A stretch of DNA of 26,868 bases, taken from the NCBI GenBank assembly GCA_937907585.1, contig CALCVH010000177.1, positions 1 through 26,868 on the forward strand, given 5' to 3'. Positions 23,573 through 26,868 of the stretch are shown piece after piece. The translations under genes were made by a program, and so were the position numbers. The notes beneath the pieces are model-generated. The model was not told the origin of the DNA and made no database searches. It was given only the letters and a program-made list of their open reading frames with translations. The stretch comes from an uncultured Bacillota bacterium. GTDB taxonomy: Bacteria > Bacillota_I > Bacilli_A > Izemoplasmatales > UBA1188. Position 1 is the first letter of the stretch, and each line of letters opens with the position of its first letter.

Positions 23573-24775
23573 CTATTTTATTACTCTCGATTCTAAATAG
23601 AATCTTTTATCATCAGCTTTTCCGATTGAAAATGACTTTTTAGGTAAGTGACCATTTTCCTTAATCCATAATAATAGTTCATCTTTATCTATACTATTTA
23701 ATAGAATAGCTGTTCCCTTTTGTTCTTTTAATAAATTATTTATTTCTTTTTCTTCATGTGGATAATCACACATATACCCTTTTGATTCAATGAAACTCTG
23801 GACTATTTTTATACATTCGATTGAACTTTCAAAATAAAATTCAAAACTATCTCTTTCATCTTTTAATATAACTTTATATATTCCTTTTGATTCAATATTA
23901 TTTTTCTTTAAATAATAATTAAAATCATAACTTACATCTTTTACGGATTTATTAAATAAGAATCTATGTATTGGAAAAAACTCGACAGAATCAGAAAATA
24001 GATTTTCAAGTTCAATAAGCGCAAATCTTAATGGCGTATTTGAATCATTTTGATTATTTTGTTTAAACTTTTCATAACATAATTTACTAGACGCAAGAGA
24101 ATGATTTCCATCACCAACAATAATAGAAGGACTATCTATTTTATTATTAATCGCATCTAATAATCTGTTTTTTAATTCTCCTTCTATTTTGAATCCTCTA
24201 ATATGACCGCCATTCATCATTAAATCAAAATCATAAATTGGATCTGATTTTAAGCATTCTTTATAGGCATTTTCAATAATAGTTTTAGTCTTATCTAATA
24301 AAAATAAAATCGTATGAGGAAGTTCTATACTAGCATTAGTTCTAATTTCTATTCTTTTATCTAATCTATTTTTTACAATATCTTCTGTAGCGATTATTGG
24401 ATACGAATTATCAGTAAAACTATATTTTTCTAAATCAATTACGCCAACAATTCCAATTCTTTTTCCACTTGTTGTTTCTCTTTCAACCAAAATTAATCCA
24501 TCCTCAAAAGCTGGAACAATTATCTTATCATTTATATATTTGTTCATATTATTGTAGATATCTTTGATATTGACATTAATATCAGTATTCAGATAAACTT
24601 CTGGATAAATTAAATTTAAAGTTGATGGTGCGTTACCTACCTCTTTTTTAACATTAAACCAATAATCGATTGATGATGTATATTGATCACACGCTATAAC
24701 AGCCCATTTTGATAATGGGCTATCTATATCAGGTAAGTATATTTTAGCTGATTTAAAAAAATAATCTATATTCAT
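23573..24775 (-). CDS. DUF1015 family protein
   Basis: 400 aa, full length. Family landmarks: SKWAVIACDQYTSSIDYW (22-39), GNAPSTLNLIYPEVYL, RIGIVGVIDLEKY, NASIELPHTILFLLD, YDFDLMMNGGHIRGFK (181-196) and VGDGNHSLASSK (220-231). The biochemical function of DUF1015 is unknown. From memory it is often encoded beside serine-biosynthesis genes (serA, serC), that is, around phosphoglycerate. Here it is between two GH130 genes and 1 kb from glycerate kinase. Its start is one base beyond the upstream GH130 stop (TAATATG), so translation is coupled. No signal peptide. Residues GDGNH and GGHIRG look like active-site motifs. Confidence 0.92.
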   Translation of the reverse strand: MNIDYFFKSAKIYLPDIDSPLSKWAVIACDQYTSSIDYWFNVKKEVGNAPSTLNLIYPEVYLNTDINVNIKDIYNNMNKYINDKIIVPAFEDGLILVERETTSGKRIGIVGVIDLEKYSFTDNSYPIIATEDIVKNRLDKRIEIRTNASIELPHTILFLLDKTKTIIENAYKECLKSDPIYDFDLMMNGGHIRGFKIEGELKNRLLDAINNKIDSPSIIVGDGNHSLASSKLCYEKFKQNNQNDSNTPLRFALIELENLFSDSVEFFPIHRFLFNKSVKDVSYDFNYYLKKNNIESKGIYKVILKDERDSFEFYFESSIECIKIVQSFIESKGYMCDYPHEEKEINNLLKEQKGTAILLNSIDKDELLLWIKENGHLPKKSFSIGKADDKRFYLESRVIK

Positions 24776-24776
24776 A

Positions 24777-25805
24777 TTATATTGTTTCTAAATAGTCTAA
24801 TACGTCTTTTAATTTACATGTCGCAACACTTACATATTCATCTGCGCATCCATAATACATATAGATAACACCATCTTTTAATACTGCGGCTGTAGGGAAT
24901 ACACATCCATCATATATACCAGATTTTTCATAATCCTGATCTGGTTCCATAATATAGTCTTTGGTTCTTTTTAGGATTATTTCTGGATTATTTAAATCAA
25001 GTAGTACGATACCTACCCTATATGTTCCATTTTTATCAACACCATGGTAGAACATTAACCAACCTTTTTCAGTTTTAATAGGTGGAGTTCCTCCTCCTAT
25101 TCTTTGAACTTCCCAATTAGTTTCACCAGTCATCAATAATTTAGGTTCATTATATACTAAAGGATCTTCTGTTTTAGAGATAAAGATTGATGGCATCTTT
25201 AATCCTTTATCTTTAAATTTAGGTCTAGAGATAACTACAAATTTATTATCAATAAGTTCAGGAAATAGATATACATCTCTATTATCTACATTAGCTTCTG
25301 TAATTCTACCAAACTTTTTATAATGAATAAAATCCTTAGTTACTGCAAGATATGTAGCGCTTGTATTATCCTTAATTAATTCAGGCATTATTTCGCCTCT
25401 AATATCTAGATTATCTAGATACATTGGAGGTTTAGAAACTCCTTCTACCCAAGGTTCTAACCAATACCTTCCTGGCGCATACGCTCTTCCTACATAGGTC
25501 ATATAGTAAAGATCACCTATTTTAACAATTCTAGGATCTTCAACACATCCGCCATCAGCTTCACTTCTTTCTGGCGCAAAAACAGGATAATCCAATTCTC
25601 TTTTAAAATGAAATCCATCATCACTAGTCGCTAAACCAAAAACAATTTGATGTCTAATATCATTTCCACCGGCTCTATAAATCATGACAAATTTTTTCAT
25701 TTCTTCATCATAGATAACAGATGGATTTAATACGCACCTATTTTCCCATTCATTTTCTTTATTAGGTTTTAATATTGGATTTCCTTCATACTTCTTAAAT
25801 AGCAT
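24777..25805 (-). CDS. GH130 family glycoside phosphorylase (long form)
   Basis: 342 aa. Motifs: VLNPSVIYDEE (25-35), MIYRAGGND, GGCVEDPRIVKIGDLYYM with probable general acid Asp90, DNRDVYLFPELI, ISRPKFK, RIGGGTPPIKTEKGWLMFYHGV and MYYGCADEYVSVATC. Cytoplasmic. The VEDPRIV and GGGTPPI blocks are typical of characterised beta-mannosyl phosphorylases in the family (for example mannosyl-N-acetylglucosamine or mannooligosaccharide phosphorylases); I cannot decide the acceptor. A GGGGAA RBS is present; the isomerase gene is 12 bp upstream. Mannose 1-phosphate would be the direct product if it is a phosphorylase. Confidence 0.92.
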   Translation of the reverse strand: MLFKKYEGNPILKPNKENEWENRCVLNPSVIYDEEMKKFVMIYRAGGNDIRHQIVFGLATSDDGFHFKRELDYPVFAPERSEADGGCVEDPRIVKIGDLYYMTYVGRAYAPGRYWLEPWVEGVSKPPMYLDNLDIRGEIMPELIKDNTSATYLAVTKDFIHYKKFGRITEANVDNRDVYLFPELIDNKFVVISRPKFKDKGLKMPSIFISKTEDPLVYNEPKLLMTGETNWEVQRIGGGTPPIKTEKGWLMFYHGVDKNGTYRVGIVLLDLNNPEIILKRTKDYIMEPDQDYEKSGIYDGCVFPTAAVLKDGVIYMYYGCADEYVSVATCKLKDVLDYLETI

Positions 25806-25817
25806 ACGCTTTCCCCA

Positions 25818-26675
25818 TTAATATTTTTTATTATTGTATTCATCAAAGAGTTCATCATAATTCTTTTTAATAGACTCTAATGAATAATTGTATACACTTG
25901 ATAATTCATAATTAAATGAATATTTAAAATTAGCGTTTTTAAGTGCTTCTATAATCTTGTTCCAGTCATTTAATCCTTCCTTTGGAAGCATATGTCTTTC
26001 TTTAACAAAATCATAATCACTAATATGAACTTCACCTATTCTATCTTTAAATTTAGGAATAGCGTCCCACGCTTTTTCATGATAATAATGATTAACATCA
26101 ACACATGTATATACTTTTGGACAATTTTTAAGCAGTTCTACCATCTGTTCAGATGTTGATAAGAAATACTGACTACTCATATTTTCTATACATACACATA
26201 AATTAACATTATTACTGATATAGTTAAGTGAATCTTCTAAATATTTTAGATATTCATTTAAATTTGATTCATTTACTGAATTTGTTCCTAAAGTTAATCC
26301 TCCAGGATGGAAAACTACAGCTCTACATCCATATCTTTCTAGATATTTGATAAATTTAATAAACATATCACATATACCTAATCTATCAGTTTCATATGGA
26401 GATGCGAGATCACACCAAGGAAAATTGATTGGCATATGTGCACAATTAAATTTGAGCTTAGATTCTTTAATATAATCTAATCCATCACTAAATAGATATA
26501 GATCACTTGGAACGTATACAGCATCAAAATCAATATCAATTGAATCGAAGCCTAATTCTTCCATTCTATTTATTTTTGTTTTTAAATCAGGATTCAATTG
26601 ATAATTATATTTATCATTATAAAATCCGAGTGGTTTACTGACTCTAACAGATAAACCAAGAGGTAATTTATACAT
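25818..26675 (-). CDS. sugar phosphate isomerase/epimerase-like TIM barrel
   Basis: 285 aa from the ATG at 26675; the frame also allows 290 aa. AAAGGA lies five bases before 26675, and the upstream ATG has no RBS, so the shorter form is chosen. Xylose-isomerase-like (AP endonuclease 2) fold. Metal ligands expected in the family are visible: CIENMS with Glu164, CVDVNHYYH with Asp193 and His196, EVHISDYD with His217, and NYELSS with Glu257; also AHMPIN (His80) and VFHPGG (His123). It probably isomerises, epimerises or dehydrates a sugar or its phosphate released by the GH130 enzymes. Its exact reaction is unknown. It follows a secreted protein gene after a GC-rich hairpin. Confidence 0.85.
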   Translation of the reverse strand: MYKLPLGLSVRVSKPLGFYNDKYNYQLNPDLKTKINRMEELGFDSIDIDFDAVYVPSDLYLFSDGLDYIKESKLKFNCAHMPINFPWCDLASPYETDRLGICDMFIKFIKYLERYGCRAVVFHPGGLTLGTNSVNESNLNEYLKYLEDSLNYISNNVNLCVCIENMSSQYFLSTSEQMVELLKNCPKVYTCVDVNHYYHEKAWDAIPKFKDRIGEVHISDYDFVKERHMLPKEGLNDWNKIIEALKNANFKYSFNYELSSVYNYSLESIKKNYDELFDEYNNKKY

Positions 26676-26688
26676 ATTATTCCTTTCC

Positions 26689-26716
26689 ATAGGTAGGCGG
26701 GTTTCCGCCTACCTAT
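26689..26716 (-). promoter_or_regulatory. GC-rich intercistronic hairpin next to the isomerase RBS
   Basis: A perfect 12-bp stem (26689-26700 with 26705-26716) around GTTT contains the GGTAGGCGG/CCGCCTACC core. On the minus strand the 3' arm is followed not by a T run but by GGAAAGGAATAATATG, the isomerase RBS and start. It therefore looks like an mRNA-stabilising or processing hairpin (or inefficient terminator) between the secreted protein and the enzyme genes. Confidence 0.7.
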
Positions 26717-26732
26717 TTTATTTAATTAAATG

Positions 26733-26868
26733 TTATTCTTTCTCAGTAATAGTTATACTATCTAAGAATAATGTAAATGCATTTCCGCTTTCAGCAGTTG
26801 CAGGTCTAACATCAACTTCTTTTAATGTTGTTTGACTAGTATCAGTCATCTTTGCAAGAACATCAATG
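26733..26868 (-). CDS. C-terminus of a secreted carbohydrate-related protein (partial)
   Basis: The frame enters from the right edge and ends at TAA (26733-26735), giving 44 residues: ending NAFTLFLDSITITEKE. The block FTLFLDSITI resembles the last strand of beta-sandwich carbohydrate-binding modules (the usual F-x-x-Y/F-x-D-x-I pattern). The rest lies outside the window, so the whole protein could be a secreted glycoside hydrolase or another surface glycan-binding protein. It is read in the same direction as the GH130 operon and separated from it only by a hairpin, so it is probably the first known member of that operon. Confidence 0.6.
   Translation of the reverse strand, partial: IDVLAKMTDTSQTTLKEVDVRPATAESGNAFTLFLDSITITEKE

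Noticed and set aside
1..26868. Use of a Mollicute genetic code (TGA as Trp)
   Set aside because: All tryptophans seen in conserved motifs are TGG, and TGA ends msrA at the expected C-terminus.

Overview
The window is AT-rich DNA from a low-GC Gram-positive-type bacterium. It uses TGA as a real stop (msrA ends in TGA) and TGG for Trp, so it does not use the Mycoplasma/Spiroplasma code. Gene content fits an uncultured gut-type Bacilli or Mollicutes-relative lineage: a lipoprotein with a lipobox, MacB-like ABC/permease fusions, methionine aminopeptidase with an N-terminal SEC-C-like motif, dPGM, DUF1015 and two GH130 phosphorylase-like genes. No rRNA, tRNA, CRISPR array, transposase or phage gene is visible. 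Taxonomic placement is inference.

Layout. Bases 1-520 hold what looks like the decayed end of a membrane protein gene, then a set of perfect dyads and 10-bp-phased T tracts. A small plus-strand operon follows (571-1977): an unknown 120-aa protein and an SPFH/prohibitin-like membrane protein. Between 1980 and 2277 are a terminator, a tandem array of seven decamers each carrying GGAG, and a second, bidirectional terminator. Every confident gene from 2278 to the right edge is on the minus strand.

Minus-strand genes, left to right: msrA and fRMsr (methionine sulfoxide repair, ATGA-coupled); aspartyl aminopeptidase with a DUF3320-like protein and an unknown protein; gpmA with a consensus sigma-70 promoter; a lone class I glutamine amidotransferase; an ECF sigma factor, a membrane-anchored beta-propeller protein and a CotH-kinase lipoprotein, which look like one signalling operon; a polytopic membrane protein and two fused ATPase-permease (MacB/FtsX type) ABC proteins behind methionine aminopeptidase and a histidine phosphatase; and from 18.4 kb to the edge a catabolic region.

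The catabolic region has two transcription units. The right one runs from a secreted beta-sandwich-like protein (cut by the edge) through a sugar isomerase/epimerase-like TIM barrel, GH130, DUF1015 and a second GH130, and ends in a strong terminator. The left one is glycerate kinase, a GlpA-like FAD dehydrogenase and a GlpB-like FAD oxidoreductase. Together they suggest uptake and phosphorolysis of a beta-mannoside or related glycoside, with the carbon entering glycolysis partly through glycerate and phosphoglycerate. The pair of flavoproteins is strongly diverged: the [2Fe-2S] (BFD-type) cysteines are absent.

Best candidates for something new: the GGAG decamer array; the sigma/beta-propeller/CotH operon; the iron-sulfur-less GlpAB-like pair with glycerate kinase and DUF1015; and two genes whose extended -10 promoters place the transcription start on the ATG itself (predicted leaderless mRNAs).
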